A stretch of DNA of 19,475 nucleotides from VGPI01 sp964482845 (GCA_964482845.1 CAYZZE010000035.1:1-19475), one strand, 5' to 3'. Shown: positions 1-8,106, counted from the first letter of the stretch. Program-made: numbers and translations. The notes: a model not told the origin generated them from the sequence alone.

Positions 1-48
1 TATCCTTTCCAATACCCTTTTAAGTAGTTTTTGACAGGGTTTCTGCAA

Positions 49-246
49 TTAAGATTCCCGGTAACCATTACGTACTCTCTCTTTCTTCCGCTCATAGTAG
101 TCAGCCCCAAGTACCTGGCTTAGCTCTGCTTCTATGATATATTGAATACTGTGCTCCAGCAATGTCACAAAGTTTCCCGGCAATGCTGATTGAATTAGCT
201 TGACCAATTCCGCCTTCTCATCTTTCTTTCGCTTCGGTTGAGTCAT
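49..246 (-). pseudogene. IS256-family transposase, N-terminal remnant
   Basis: The 65 codons match the conserved N-terminus of IS256/Mutator transposases: a lysine-rich start (MTQPKRKKDEK), then the helical segment with IEAELSQVLGADYYERK and the family motif RNGYRE. A TAA follows directly, where intact members (about 400 residues) continue into an LxT..G...L..P..R region. None of the three minus-strand frames of bases 1-48 gives a clear match to that continuation, so a stop mutation, frameshift or truncation is likely. The start at 246 is chosen because AGGAGA lies 5-6 bases upstream. An upstream in-frame methionine at 312 has no such site. The DDE catalytic residues would lie further left and are not visible. 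Confidence 0.72.
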
Positions 247-547
247 GATCTTCTCCTTGTCTTGTAGTTTTTTTGTCAAAACCATCAAAACGATGAGCGG
301 GATTGGGCTCAACCTATTTCTTCATTAGGCTCACCTAGTACACCAACCTTTGAGACACTACCTTACCTGCAAAGCGATGCTTCATTTTTCAAGCATTTAG
401 GTGTAGGAAAGATTAGCAAATGAGTTGTATGTTGATTGGAGCAGAGAATATGGAACAGATAGACCGCCTTTATCTGTATGGAATACGGATTTACAATACC
501 TTTGAATCCATTAACTTAGCTTTTTCCGAAAGATATGTTTTGATTAT
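247..547. other. Non-coding stretch: IS leader plus spacer to the lipoprotein gene
   Basis: Bases 247-362 are the leader of the insertion sequence. Bases 363-547 lie between the presumed IS end and the stop codon of the lipoprotein gene. I see no gene, tRNA or convincing terminator in the spacer. A short plus-strand reading frame from 420 runs into the antisense of the lipoprotein gene and resembles nothing. The insertion sits downstream of the lipoprotein cluster, so it need not disrupt any gene. Confidence 0.5.
341..362 (-). repeat. Candidate terminal inverted repeat of the IS256-type element
   Basis: On the minus strand this reads GGTAGTGTCTCAAAGGTTGG. A GTGTCTC-type terminus in the leader upstream of the transposase start fits an IS end in position and style. 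The partner repeat is outside the window, so the call rests on resemblance and location only. Confidence 0.35.
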
Positions 548-1834
548 CTACCGTCTGATGAGGGGGAGAAAGGTCATCTCAAAGTCCCGTCCCAGCGGAT
601 TGCCGTTGAAGTCGGTGGTCGCGGCTTTGATGGTGAGTAGGTAGGACTTTTGATTGATCAGGTCTTGGCTGGGGCGAAAGCGGTAGATCTTGTGGTCGGC
701 TTGGATGATCTCAAGGGGGACGGCTTGCTTGGTGTCAGATCGGATCAGGGAGTATTGGATGGCGTTGGCGGGGATGATCTTGGAGAAACGGATCTCGATC
801 ACTGGTCTGAGATCGCTGATGGCGGTGCCGGAACGGGGAAAGGTGGCGAGGATCACCGGTGCGGTAGTGTCCGCTCTGGTCGAGCCATTAAATTGTAGCG
901 TGGTAATGGATTGGACATTGCCTTTGGCATCGCGTGCCGCATGTATCTCGAGCAGATAACGGGTGGAATCAGCGGGTTCGGTGAGCAGGGTCAAAAGTTT
1001 GCCCTCCACCAGGGTGATCGCAATGGGCAAGAAGCGACGCTCGGATGGGGTGAGGACTTTGATCTCTTTCCACTGATGTAACGGCTTACTCAGAGTGATG
1101 CGCAACTCACGGTCGCTGATGGCTTGGACGGAGTTGATGACGGGTTTGGTGGTATCGGCATAGGCGAGATTGATGTCCAGATTGACAAACTGCTGAAGCG
1201 GTGTACGTCCCTCGAAATAGGGTTCAGCGCCATAATCATAGCGACCATTGTCATTTTTATCGATATAAGCACGCAGGATATGTGCGGAGGGATTGAGCGC
1301 ATCAATGGCATAAGCGCGGCCGGAAAACTGGCGGCTCATGATCATCAGGGAATCGGGGGACAGGACATTGATCGAGACCGGCAGAGGAGCATCCGCCACG
1401 TCTTCCAGATGAAAGACGCCGGAGATACGATGGTCTTTGAACTTGCCGTGCCGAAAGATCAGCGTCTGATTCTGATCCAGTGAATTGCCCCGGGTGTCCT
1501 TGATGGCGGTGGTGAGGGTTACATAATAATTCGTATCGGGCTTCAGATCCTCACGGATCTCGATAGTGACGACATTGGAGGCATAATTCACCTTTTTGTC
1601 CAGGATGGGCGGATAGATGTAAATGCCGCGCGTCAGCGAGGATTTGTCCAGCGCCTTGGAGAAGGTCAATTCGATCCGCCGGGACGAGATATCTCCGAAA
1701 GGTTCGGGCAAAGTGGCGGATAGGACAGGTTTTTCGGTATCAATGGGACCGCCGGTGGGGTTGCGTTTGTTGCCGCATCCGATGATCAGCGTAATACTCA
1801 GTATGATGATGATGAGGTTAAAAGCCCTGTTCAT
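548..1834 (-). CDS. Lipoprotein with bacterial Ig-like (Big_5/SbsA-type) domains
   Basis: This is a 428-residue secreted lipoprotein of unknown specific role, probably in the cell envelope. The N-terminus has a hydrophobic signal (about residues 6-18) ending in a lipobox IIGC, so Cys20 should be lipidated. A GGPIDTEKPV segment follows, an opening frequently seen in Ig-like lipoproteins of FCB bacteria. I see three Ig-like repeats (about 33-128, 232-325 and 326-428), each with the pattern P.I....P......I.I.FSK. Between repeats 1 and 2 is an insert with a DKNDNGRYDYG loop (about 195-205), which resembles calcium-binding or carbohydrate-domain loops. Its start overlaps the end of ribE by 17 bases, so it is the last gene of the ybaB-recR-ribE cluster. 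The SD is weak (GGAT), consistent with translational coupling. Confidence 0.85.
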   Translation of the reverse strand: MNRAFNLIIIILSITLIIGCGNKRNPTGGPIDTEKPVLSATLPEPFGDISSRRIELTFSKALDKSSLTRGIYIYPPILDKKVNYASNVVTIEIREDLKPDTNYYVTLTTAIKDTRGNSLDQNQTLIFRHGKFKDHRISGVFHLEDVADAPLPVSINVLSPDSLMIMSRQFSGRAYAIDALNPSAHILRAYIDKNDNGRYDYGAEPYFEGRTPLQQFVNLDINLAYADTTKPVINSVQAISDRELRITLSKPLHQWKEIKVLTPSERRFLPIAITLVEGKLLTLLTEPADSTRYLLEIHAARDAKGNVQSITTLQFNGSTRADTTAPVILATFPRSGTAISDLRPVIEIRFSKIIPANAIQYSLIRSDTKQAVPLEIIQADHKIYRFRPSQDLINQKSYLLTIKAATTDFNGNPLGRDFEMTFLPLIRR

Positions 1835-2450
1835 GGATCCAATCCATAGTTATCCCGCTGCCGCCGCTCTTGCTGCTGCGGAGGATGTATTTTCCCAAAA
1901 TGTCAAATTCGGTATTGACGCTGTCGCCATTGCTGAGTTTGGATAATGTGGTATGTGAAAGCGTGTGCCCGACCAGCGCTACGGAAAAGGAAGCCTCAAA
2001 AAGTTCGGCAATGGTCAAACTCACTCCGTCGATGGCGACCGATCCCTGGGGAATGACAAGCGGTACATATAGCTTCGGCAGGTCGAAATTCATGTATCGG
2101 GTGTTACTTTTCAGCGTGCATTTGATCAAGGCGAGAGTGGTGTCGATATGTCCCAAGACCCAATGTCCGTCAAGGCGTCCGCCAATTTTCAAGGCGCGTT
2201 CCAGATTCAGGAAATTACCGGTGCGCCAGGCACGGGCGGTGGTTTTCTGCAGTGTCTCATTCATGATCCCAACGCTGAAAGACCGGTCATCCATAGCGGT
2301 AACGGTGAGGCAGATCCCGTTGCAAGCGATGCTGCATCCGATGCTGAGGTCGTCAAAACAATCGGGACGTTCAATCCTGCAAATATGCTCACTACCGTAG
2401 CGGCTGATACTTTGTATGATAGCGGTGGCTTCGACAATGCCTGTGAACAT
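1818..2450 (-). CDS. ribE: Riboflavin synthase alpha subunit
   Basis: The enzyme dismutates two 6,7-dimethyl-8-ribityllumazine molecules into riboflavin plus a pyrimidinedione in the cytoplasm. The 210-residue length is normal, and the canonical start MFTGIVE is present. Two homologous lumazine-binding barrels are visible. The first (about 1-97) has SIACNGICLTV with Cys47 and the NETLQKTT segment. The second (about 98-195) begins at GHID (His101) and holds GSVAIDGVSLTI and FDILGKY (Asp183). Cys47, His101 and Asp183 correspond to residues implicated in catalysis in the E. coli enzyme. The usual PHTL of the second barrel reads GHTL here (161-164), a mild oddity. The ATG directly abuts the TAA of recR with no spacing, and the 3' end overlaps the lipoprotein gene. 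Some databases name this gene ribC. No other rib genes are in the window. Confidence 0.96.
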   Translation of the reverse strand: MFTGIVEATAIIQSISRYGSEHICRIERPDCFDDLSIGCSIACNGICLTVTAMDDRSFSVGIMNETLQKTTARAWRTGNFLNLERALKIGGRLDGHWVLGHIDTTLALIKCTLKSNTRYMNFDLPKLYVPLVIPQGSVAIDGVSLTIAELFEASFSVALVGHTLSHTTLSKLSNGDSVNTEFDILGKYILRSSKSGGSGITMDWIHEQGF

Positions 2451-3047
2451 TTATGCTCCGTAGCGCCGCTTGAAGGCATTGGCGAGTGTGGTCGAGCCGG
2501 TATATTCAAGATCCCCGCCAAAAGGTATGCCGGTGGATAGGCGGGTGATCAGAATGCCGAGGTTTTTGAATATCCCCGATATGAAATGTATGGTCGCTTC
2601 TCCTTCCGGAGATGGTTTGAGCGCCAGGATCAATTCTTTGGGTTGCATGACAGCGATGCGTTCTCTTAACTCGCCAATGCGGATATCATCAGGCCCATAG
2701 CCGTCCAAAGGAGAAAGGAGATGTCCCAGAACGAAGTATCTGCCATTGAATGCGTGGATGCTTTCAAAGAGATAGACGTCCGGTGCCGTTTCGACCACGC
2801 AAAGATGTGATTCGTCCCGTCCGGGATCGGAACAAATGGGACAAGGATCACTTTCGGATAGCGTGTGGCATTGCGGACAATCAGCAAAACTCGCTGCGGC
2901 GTTTGTGATCGTGTCTGCCAGTTCGGCAGCATACTCTTTGTTCTGGCTGATCAAATGCCAGGCAAGCCGTTGAGCGGATTTTTTCCCTATTCCGGGAAAG
3001 CGGTTGAATGCCTGGATCAAACGTTGCAGCGCGGGTGATTCGATCAT
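2451..3047 (-). CDS. recR: Recombination mediator RecR
   Basis: RecR acts with RecO (and RecF) to load RecA onto SSB-coated single-stranded DNA at gaps. At 198 residues it has the normal length. The N-terminal helix-hairpin-helix is FPGIGKKSAQRLA (17-29). The zinc finger uses Cys57, Cys60, Cys69 and Cys72. A Toprim domain spans about 80-175 (LCVVETAPDVYLFES and later LALKPSPEGE), followed by the conserved TRLSTGIPFGGDLEYTGSTT tail. I start it at the ATG whose first base is the last base of the ybaB stop (TGATG overlap). A TTG one codon upstream is also open but unnecessary. The ybaB-recR pairing is conserved across bacteria. dnaX, often the gene before ybaB, is absent here. Confidence 0.97.
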   Translation of the reverse strand: MIESPALQRLIQAFNRFPGIGKKSAQRLAWHLISQNKEYAAELADTITNAAASFADCPQCHTLSESDPCPICSDPGRDESHLCVVETAPDVYLFESIHAFNGRYFVLGHLLSPLDGYGPDDIRIGELRERIAVMQPKELILALKPSPEGEATIHFISGIFKNLGILITRLSTGIPFGGDLEYTGSTTLANAFKRRYGA

Positions 3048-3367
3048 CAAAACAAGCCGGGAATGTTCATGCCGCCGGTCAGCTTACCCATTGTTGCTTC
3101 ACTTTCACGGGTAACTTTGGTATGGACTTCCTGCAAGGCGGCAATGATCAGATCTTCAAGCATTTCCGTATCACTGGGATCAACGGCTTCGGGATCGATC
3201 TTGATACTCTGGACAAGGTATTTGCCGTTCATGGAGACAGTGACCATACCGCCCCCGGAAGATGCCTCGAAGACCTTGTTTTCAAGTTCTTCCTGCGATT
3301 TCATCATCTCCTGTTGCATCCGCTGTGCCTGTTTCATCAGGTCTTTCATGTTCTTACCACCAAGCAT
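3047..3367 (-). CDS. ybaB: YbaB/EbfC-family nucleoid-associated protein
   Basis: This is a small DNA-binding protein (106 residues) that forms tweezer-like dimers and associates with the nucleoid. The visible family features are the N-terminal KNMKDLMKQAQRMQQEMMKSQEEL helix, a central ASSGGGMVTVSMNGKYLVQSIKIDPE beta region and an acidic C-terminal helix (DTEMLEDLIIAALQEV). The tail ends GKLTGGMNIPGLF, close to the family's usual G..PGLF. The start is fixed by GGGAGAAG six bases before the ATG. It is the first gene of the minus-strand cluster and overlaps recR by one base, which suggests coupling. Upstream is a divergent intergenic region rather than dnaX. Confidence 0.95.
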   Translation of the reverse strand: MLGGKNMKDLMKQAQRMQQEMMKSQEELENKVFEASSGGGMVTVSMNGKYLVQSIKIDPEAVDPSDTEMLEDLIIAALQEVHTKVTRESEATMGKLTGGMNIPGLF

Positions 3368-3620
3368 ATCGCTTCTCCCATAGAGTTTTTTTCCTTGTCC
3401 TCGAGATGGGTTTTTTCGTCAAGTGCATTGTCAAAAATCGGGTAGAATTGATCTTCATGCCAATAGTGATCCCTGCTCTCCCATTCGCTGCTAAAACTGC
3501 TAAGTAATTCATAATCTGCATAGATAAGGCGTCAGAACCGAAGCAACGTATAAAAATTGAATTGACATCTATCGCACTTAATTTTGTCTGACTTATGAAT
3601 AAAGCCTTGAAGGTGTGCCG
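3368..3620. other. Divergent intergenic region between ybaB and the envC-like gene
   Basis: About 250 bases must carry outward promoters for both flanking clusters. On the plus strand a perfect TTGACA at 3562-3567 is a possible -35 box, but no good -10 lies 16-18 bases further on. On the minus strand a TTGACA (complement of 3429-3434) is likewise without a clear -10. A 34-codon minus-strand frame starting near 3458 overlaps the ybaB start out of frame, and I do not consider it a gene. No tRNA or riboswitch-like fold was recognised. Confidence 0.35.
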
Positions 3621-4715
3621 ATGAAGAAGATTATCGTCTTACTGCTATTGCAGTTCATACTAACCTTGCAATTTGGGGATGAACTGGACAACAAGATGCG
3701 TGAATTACGACGCTTGGAGGACGAGATCCGCACTACCCAAAATCAGGCAAGACAAGCCGAAACAAGACAAAGGCAGACCCAGCAGGAATTGTCCCGCACG
3801 GCAAATCTCAAACGGCGCACGGAAGCCAATGTAAAAAACTTGCGTCAAAACGAATCAGTGGTGAGGGATTCATTGACTTCGGTTAACCGGCGTATCGAAC
3901 ATGTCCGTAGCAACATTGGATATCTGGAATCATTGCTCAATAACGAGTTTGAACACATGATCAGATTGACCCATTCCAGCGAAGTGATGCCCCGCGCCAG
4001 ACAACAGCGGATCATGAGTGCCATGATCAATCGAACCAGTAATGAACTCCTGATCCAAACCGGATATCGGGTGATCCTGACCCACAGTTATGAAAACCAC
4101 CGCCGGCAATATGTAAGCGTGAACCGCGAATTGCGTAGGGAAGATCAAAAATACCGCACCTATGAACGTCAGATCCGTAATCTGCAAACGGAAAACACCC
4201 GGCTTACCCAAGAGCAGCAACGTCTGCAAATGCGGATCAGGAAACTGCAACAGGATGCAGCCGAGCTGGAATCACTGATCGCCAGATTGACCGTTGCCCG
4301 CGGTAAAGAACCCCCGACCTACCAGTTCACCCAGATCAAAATCCTCTGGCCTGTGCGCGGACAGATCATCCGGCGCTTTGGTGAAGAGTACCGTGGGTTC
4401 AATACCAGCGTCATCAGCAATGGTATCGATATCGCCGTGCCGGAAAATACCCCGGTAGTGGCGGTGGATGATGGAGAAGTGGTTTTTTCCGATCGTTTCG
4501 GCGGACAGGGGAAACTCATCATTATCGATCATAAGAATGGATTCTTTTCAGTCTATGCCTATAACAACGATCTGCTGGCAAACAGAGGCGACAAGGTGAA
4601 ACGGGGACAGGTGATAGCACGATCCGGGATGACAGGATCTGCCAATCAGCCATCCCTACATTTTGAATTACGACGGGATGGGCGTGCCATAAATCCCATC
4701 CCATACTTTGAATGA
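3621..4715 (+). CDS. EnvC-like murein hydrolase activator (coiled coil plus degenerate LytM/M23)
   Basis: This is probably a periplasmic activator of N-acetylmuramoyl-L-alanine amidases that split septal peptidoglycan. From the ATG at 3621 it is 364 residues. A hydrophobic signal (MKKIIVLLLLQFILTL) is followed by a long charged coiled coil (about 20-225) and a C-terminal LytM/M23 domain (about 240-364). The domain keeps the family fold signature (GIDIAVPENTPVVAVDDGEVVFSD, GQVIARSGMTGSANQPSLHFELR). It lacks the metal-binding His before GIDI, where SNGIDI is seen, and the central His, where YAYNND occupies the position. Only the His of LHFE remains. EnvC and NlpD activators show the same loss, so it is unlikely to be a peptidase itself. 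I prefer the ATG to a GTG two codons upstream because AAGGTG sits five bases before the ATG. It is the first gene of the plus-strand cluster. Confidence 0.88.
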   Translation: MKKIIVLLLLQFILTLQFGDELDNKMRELRRLEDEIRTTQNQARQAETRQRQTQQELSRTANLKRRTEANVKNLRQNESVVRDSLTSVNRRIEHVRSNIGYLESLLNNEFEHMIRLTHSSEVMPRARQQRIMSAMINRTSNELLIQTGYRVILTHSYENHRRQYVSVNRELRREDQKYRTYERQIRNLQTENTRLTQEQQRLQMRIRKLQQDAAELESLIARLTVARGKEPPTYQFTQIKILWPVRGQIIRRFGEEYRGFNTSVISNGIDIAVPENTPVVAVDDGEVVFSDRFGGQGKLIIIDHKNGFFSVYAYNNDLLANRGDKVKRGQVIARSGMTGSANQPSLHFELRRDGRAINPIPYFE

Positions 4716-4745
4716 TCGGAAGATTGGAATCCTCCGCTGCAAGAT

Positions 4746-4751
4746 GGAGGG
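4746..4751 (+). promoter_or_regulatory. Shine-Dalgarno site that selects a GTG start
   Basis: GGAGGG ends four bases before a GTG at 4756 that is in frame with the Sua5-phosphatase fusion. An in-frame ATG at 4744 overlaps this site and has no SD of its own, so GTG is the likelier start. Confidence 0.65.
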
Positions 4752-4755
4752 AAAC

Positions 4756-5865
4756 GTGAAGTTGTTTGTGAATCCAGGAATACGGAAACTGAAACGCATC
4801 GTGGAAAAGGAATACAATAGAGATCATACGGTGATGCACTACACCGGTACTATGCTTGCTATCGGTTGCGCCGAGAGCAGTGAAAAAGCGGTGGCCAGAA
4901 TTAACAAACTCAAAGGTAGAGACAATGCCACCGGTTATACTCTGCTGATCCCGGACAGGAGATGGTTTGAGGATCAGGGGATCCGGGTGCCGGATACTTT
5001 GAAACACCTTATGCAACAGTATTACCCCGGTAATCTGTCCATCATTTTTGATCCGGGCATAACGACGCTGGAGAGTTTTGCCTATCACCCCAAGATCGCC
5101 TTCCAGGTGCCGGGAGACCATATGTTGCTGGCATTTCTGGATTTGATCGATGAACCGATGATCAGCACCAGCATCAGTTATTCGGGATTGCCACCAGTGA
5201 CCGAAGTGGAAAAAGCCACGCAGTTTTTCGCTTCTTGGTTCGACATCGCAATTCTGCCGGATCCCCGGCAGATCTCAAACCAAGCGGAACCATCAACGAT
5301 CGTGGAATACTTGACAGAAAGCGAAAATGATCAAGCAAGGCCCGCGTTAAAATGTATCAGGGAGGGCTCCGTGCCGTTTTATGAGGTAGAAGAATCATTT
5401 CAATGTCCCAAAGTGATGTTTGTCTGCACCGCCAATATCTGTCGCAGTCCGATCGCCAATCACCTCTTCAATCATTATGTCAGACAACAAGGGCTGGGCT
5501 ACAGAGGTGATTCGGCAGGGCTGATCGAAGGCGGCGGAACGATATCTATAAACTCATTGAGATTAATGATCGAGCATGGCGTCCAGGGTGCGGAAGGTCA
5601 TGTCTCCAAACAATTTGATATCGGTCATGCAAACAGCAGTTGGCTGATACTTACGATGGAGCAAAGACAACGTGATTTTCTGTGTCAGGCCTTTCCCTTA
5701 GCGGAGCATAAGATCTTTACCCTCAATGAAATAGTGGGGGAGAAGGGTGACGTCAGCGATCCTTATGGCAGTGGATTGGACTATTACTCAAGCATCTATG
5801 AACAGATAGACGACCGTATCAAACGATTGATAGCGTCACTGAAAGACGGGAAATTGGATTTTTAG
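4756..5865 (+). CDS. Fusion of Sua5/YrdC-like domain and low-molecular-weight protein tyrosine phosphatase
   Basis: This is a 369-residue cytoplasmic protein from the GTG start. The N-terminal half (about 1-200) follows the layout of Sua5/TsaC, which makes threonylcarbamoyl-AMP for tRNA t6A: KLKGRD (Lys53, Arg55), PGNLSIIF, STSISYSGLPP (137-147) and EPSTIVEYL (178-186). However, the family's opening PT(D/E)TVYGL is replaced by YTGTMLAIG, and the KxR and SAN motifs are altered, so synthase activity is doubtful. The C-terminal half (about 218-369) is a well-kept LMW phosphatase with P-loop CTANICRS (Cys224 nucleophile, Arg230) and general acid DPYG (Asp335). Ile at P-loop position 5 is typical of tyrosine rather than arginine (YwlE-type, Thr) phosphatases. 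It sits 40 bases after the envC-like gene and 13 before purL. The domain calls are firm. The joint function is unknown. Confidence 0.86.
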   Translation: MKLFVNPGIRKLKRIVEKEYNRDHTVMHYTGTMLAIGCAESSEKAVARINKLKGRDNATGYTLLIPDRRWFEDQGIRVPDTLKHLMQQYYPGNLSIIFDPGITTLESFAYHPKIAFQVPGDHMLLAFLDLIDEPMISTSISYSGLPPVTEVEKATQFFASWFDIAILPDPRQISNQAEPSTIVEYLTESENDQARPALKCIREGSVPFYEVEESFQCPKVMFVCTANICRSPIANHLFNHYVRQQGLGYRGDSAGLIEGGGTISINSLRLMIEHGVQGAEGHVSKQFDIGHANSSWLILTMEQRQRDFLCQAFPLAEHKIFTLNEIVGEKGDVSDPYGSGLDYYSSIYEQIDDRIKRLIASLKDGKLDF

Positions 5866-5878
5866 GAAATATGGGTAT

Positions 5879-8101
5879 ATGCAGCAGAATCGTGATCCTC
5901 AAATCACACTTCAGATGATAGCCGAGCATGGCATCAACGACAACGAATATCAACAGATCAGAGAGATTCTGGGCAGAGATCCGAACTGGGTGGAACTTGG
6001 CATTTTCAGCGTTATGTGGTCGGAACATGCCAGTTACAAGAACTCCATAAAACTGCTGAAGACTTTACCGCGTGATGGGGACTATATCCTCGCCAAAGCG
6101 GGAGAGGAAAATGCCGGTGTGGTGGACATCGGGGATGGGCGGGCGATCAGTTTTAAGATAGAGAGTCACAATCATCCATCCGCCCTGGAACCATATCATG
6201 GAGCGGCTACCGGCGTGGGTGGCATTCTGCGTGATATATTCACCATGGGAGCGCGGCCGATCGCAGCGCTTAATTCTCTGCGTTTTGGCGATCCCAAGAG
6301 CCCGCAGGTAAAGCATCTGATCAATGGCGTGGTTTCCGGCATCGCCGATTATGGCAATTGTTTCGGTGTCCCCACGGTGGGCGGGGAGATCTATTTTGAG
6401 GACTGCTACGAGGGCAATCCCCTGGTTAATGCCATGGCGGTGGGATTACTCGAACACTGCCATCTAGTTAAATCTGCCGCCAAAGGTATCGGCAATCTGG
6501 TCGTTTACGTTGGTGCAAAGACAGGTCGGGACGGAATTCATGGCGCTACCTTTGCATCAGTGGAACTGACCGAGGAATCTGAGGAAAGACGCACCGCTGT
6601 GCAGGTGGGCGATCCTTTCCTCGAAAAACTGCTTCTGGAAGCGACTTTGGAAGTGATCCAGACCGGATTGGTCGTCGCCATCCAGGATATGGGAGCAGCG
6701 GGCTTGACCTGTTCCAGTTCCGAGATGGCTGGCAAGGGAGAGGTCGGCATCGAGATCGATATCAGCCGCGTCCCGCAACGTGAGAGTGGGATGAACCCCT
6801 ATGAGATCATGCTATCCGAATCACAGGAGCGGATGCTGATGATCATCGAACCACATAACTTTGACCAGGTGCAGGACATCTTCCACAAGTGGGATCTGGA
6901 TGCCGTGATCATCGGCAAAGTGACAGATGACAAAATGCTTAGGGTTATGCATGGAAACGACTTATGCGCTGAAATCCCTGCCCACTTTCTGGTCTTGGGT
7001 GGCGGGGCACCGGTCTATGTGCGTGAGATGCAGCGTCCCGATTGGCTGGACGATCTAAATGAACTGGACATGAGCAGCTTGACCGAGCCGGAGGATTATA
7101 CGCTGGTATTGGAAAAACTCATTGCGTCGCCCAATATCGGCAGCCGGCGTGAGGTTTTCCGTCAGTATGATCATATGGTTCAGATCAATACTCATATCGA
7201 GCCGGGCAGCGATGCTGCGGTCATTGCCATCAAGAACACTTGTAAAGCTATTGCCTTATCGACCGATTGCAACAGCCGTTACTGTTACCTCAATCCTTAT
7301 GAAGGTGCCAAAGCAGCCGTTGCCGAATCAGCCCGTAATATCGTATGCAGCGGTGGCAGACCTGTAGCCGTGACCAATTGCCTCAATTTCGGTAATCCCT
7401 ACAAACCGCAGGTCTATTGGACTTTCAGCGAGGTGATCCGCGGTATGCGTGATGCCTGCACTATCCTCAAAACACCTGTCACTGGCGGCAATGTCTCCTT
7501 TTACAATGAAAATCCCCAGGGAGCGGTCTATCCGACGCCAGTGATCGGTATGCTGGGGATTATTGATGATTATCAACGGAGCATTACTCAATACTTCAAA
7601 ACCGAAGGGGATACGATAATCCTGCTGGGGGATGAGGCGACGGAGATCGGCGGTTCGGAATATCTTAAGGTCTGGCATGGCTTGGTCGCCGGTGATGCTC
7701 CCCACCTTGATCTGGAAAAGGAATTACGCTTGTATCGGGTCATGTATGAATTGATCGAACAGGGCTTGATCCAATCCGCGCACGACTGCTCGGAAGGAGG
7801 ACTGGCAATTGCCCTGGCGGAGTGTTGCTTTGCCCCGTCACAGACATTCGGTGTGGATACGCATTTTACCATCAAGGGGACAAAGAGCACTGCCCTATTC
7901 GGCGAATCACACGGACGCATCGTTATCAGTATCAAATCAAGTGACCTGACTCACGTGCACCGGATCATCAGCCACCACGATCATCCTGTCCATATCCTGG
8001 GTCAAGTGACTGATGATCAGTCGTTTATTGTAAATAATGAGATCAATGGCAACGCCAGAGTACTCAGGACACTCTGGGAATCAGCGATACAAGTACAATA
8101 G
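5879..8101 (+). CDS. purL: Phosphoribosylformylglycinamidine synthase subunit PurL
   Basis: PurL converts formylglycinamide ribonucleotide to the amidine using ATP and ammonia, the fourth step of purine synthesis. At 740 residues it is the short PurL form, which needs separate PurQ (glutaminase) and PurS subunits; neither is in the window. Visible family motifs are MWSEHASYKNS (His50), FKIESHNHPSA (Glu95, His97, His99), GAATGVGGILRDIFTMGARPIA, DMGAAGLTCSSSEMA, VTGGNVSFYNE and HDCSEGGLAIALAE. Both AIRS-like halves are therefore intact. The start at 5879 matches the usual N-terminus preceding LGRDPNWVELGIFSVMWSEH. Its SD is weak, and an ATG at 5871 is out of frame. It ends five bases before the next gene, whose SD overlaps the purL stop. 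Confidence 0.97.
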   Translation: MQQNRDPQITLQMIAEHGINDNEYQQIREILGRDPNWVELGIFSVMWSEHASYKNSIKLLKTLPRDGDYILAKAGEENAGVVDIGDGRAISFKIESHNHPSALEPYHGAATGVGGILRDIFTMGARPIAALNSLRFGDPKSPQVKHLINGVVSGIADYGNCFGVPTVGGEIYFEDCYEGNPLVNAMAVGLLEHCHLVKSAAKGIGNLVVYVGAKTGRDGIHGATFASVELTEESEERRTAVQVGDPFLEKLLLEATLEVIQTGLVVAIQDMGAAGLTCSSSEMAGKGEVGIEIDISRVPQRESGMNPYEIMLSESQERMLMIIEPHNFDQVQDIFHKWDLDAVIIGKVTDDKMLRVMHGNDLCAEIPAHFLVLGGGAPVYVREMQRPDWLDDLNELDMSSLTEPEDYTLVLEKLIASPNIGSRREVFRQYDHMVQINTHIEPGSDAAVIAIKNTCKAIALSTDCNSRYCYLNPYEGAKAAVAESARNIVCSGGRPVAVTNCLNFGNPYKPQVYWTFSEVIRGMRDACTILKTPVTGGNVSFYNENPQGAVYPTPVIGMLGIIDDYQRSITQYFKTEGDTIILLGDEATEIGGSEYLKVWHGLVAGDAPHLDLEKELRLYRVMYELIEQGLIQSAHDCSEGGLAIALAECCFAPSQTFGVDTHFTIKGTKSTALFGESHGRIVISIKSSDLTHVHRIISHHDHPVHILGQVTDDQSFIVNNEINGNARVLRTLWESAIQVQ

Positions 8102-8106
8102 GAGAA

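Larger units (their letters stand above)
1..362 (-). mobile_element. IS256-family insertion sequence, 5' part, cut by window edge
   Basis: This is the transposase-start end of an IS256 (Mutator-like) element read on the minus strand. Three things support it: the N-terminal transposase sequence encoded at 49-246, a leader of about 115 bases before its start codon, and a candidate terminal sequence at 341-362 starting GGTAGTGTCTCAAA on the minus strand. IS256 elements are bounded by imperfect inverted repeats and make short target duplications. Neither can be checked, because the other end lies beyond base 1. The outer boundary at 362 is inferred. Confidence 0.6.

Noticed and set aside
31..59. 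TTGACA at 31-36 as a plus-strand promoter.
   Set aside because: No -10-like hexamer occurs at 16-18 bases spacing, and no plus-strand gene follows.
548..1834. Several plus-strand reading frames antisense to the lipoprotein gene (for example 1124-1483).
   Set aside because: They are out-of-frame shadows of a gene with a clear lipobox and Ig-like repeats.
3377..3416. Inverted repeat CCCAT...ATGGG followed by six T on the plus strand, terminator-like.
   Set aside because: The stem is only 5 bp with a long interior, and it would end a plus-strand transcript where no plus-strand gene is present upstream. It lies in the ybaB leader, which is read on the other strand.
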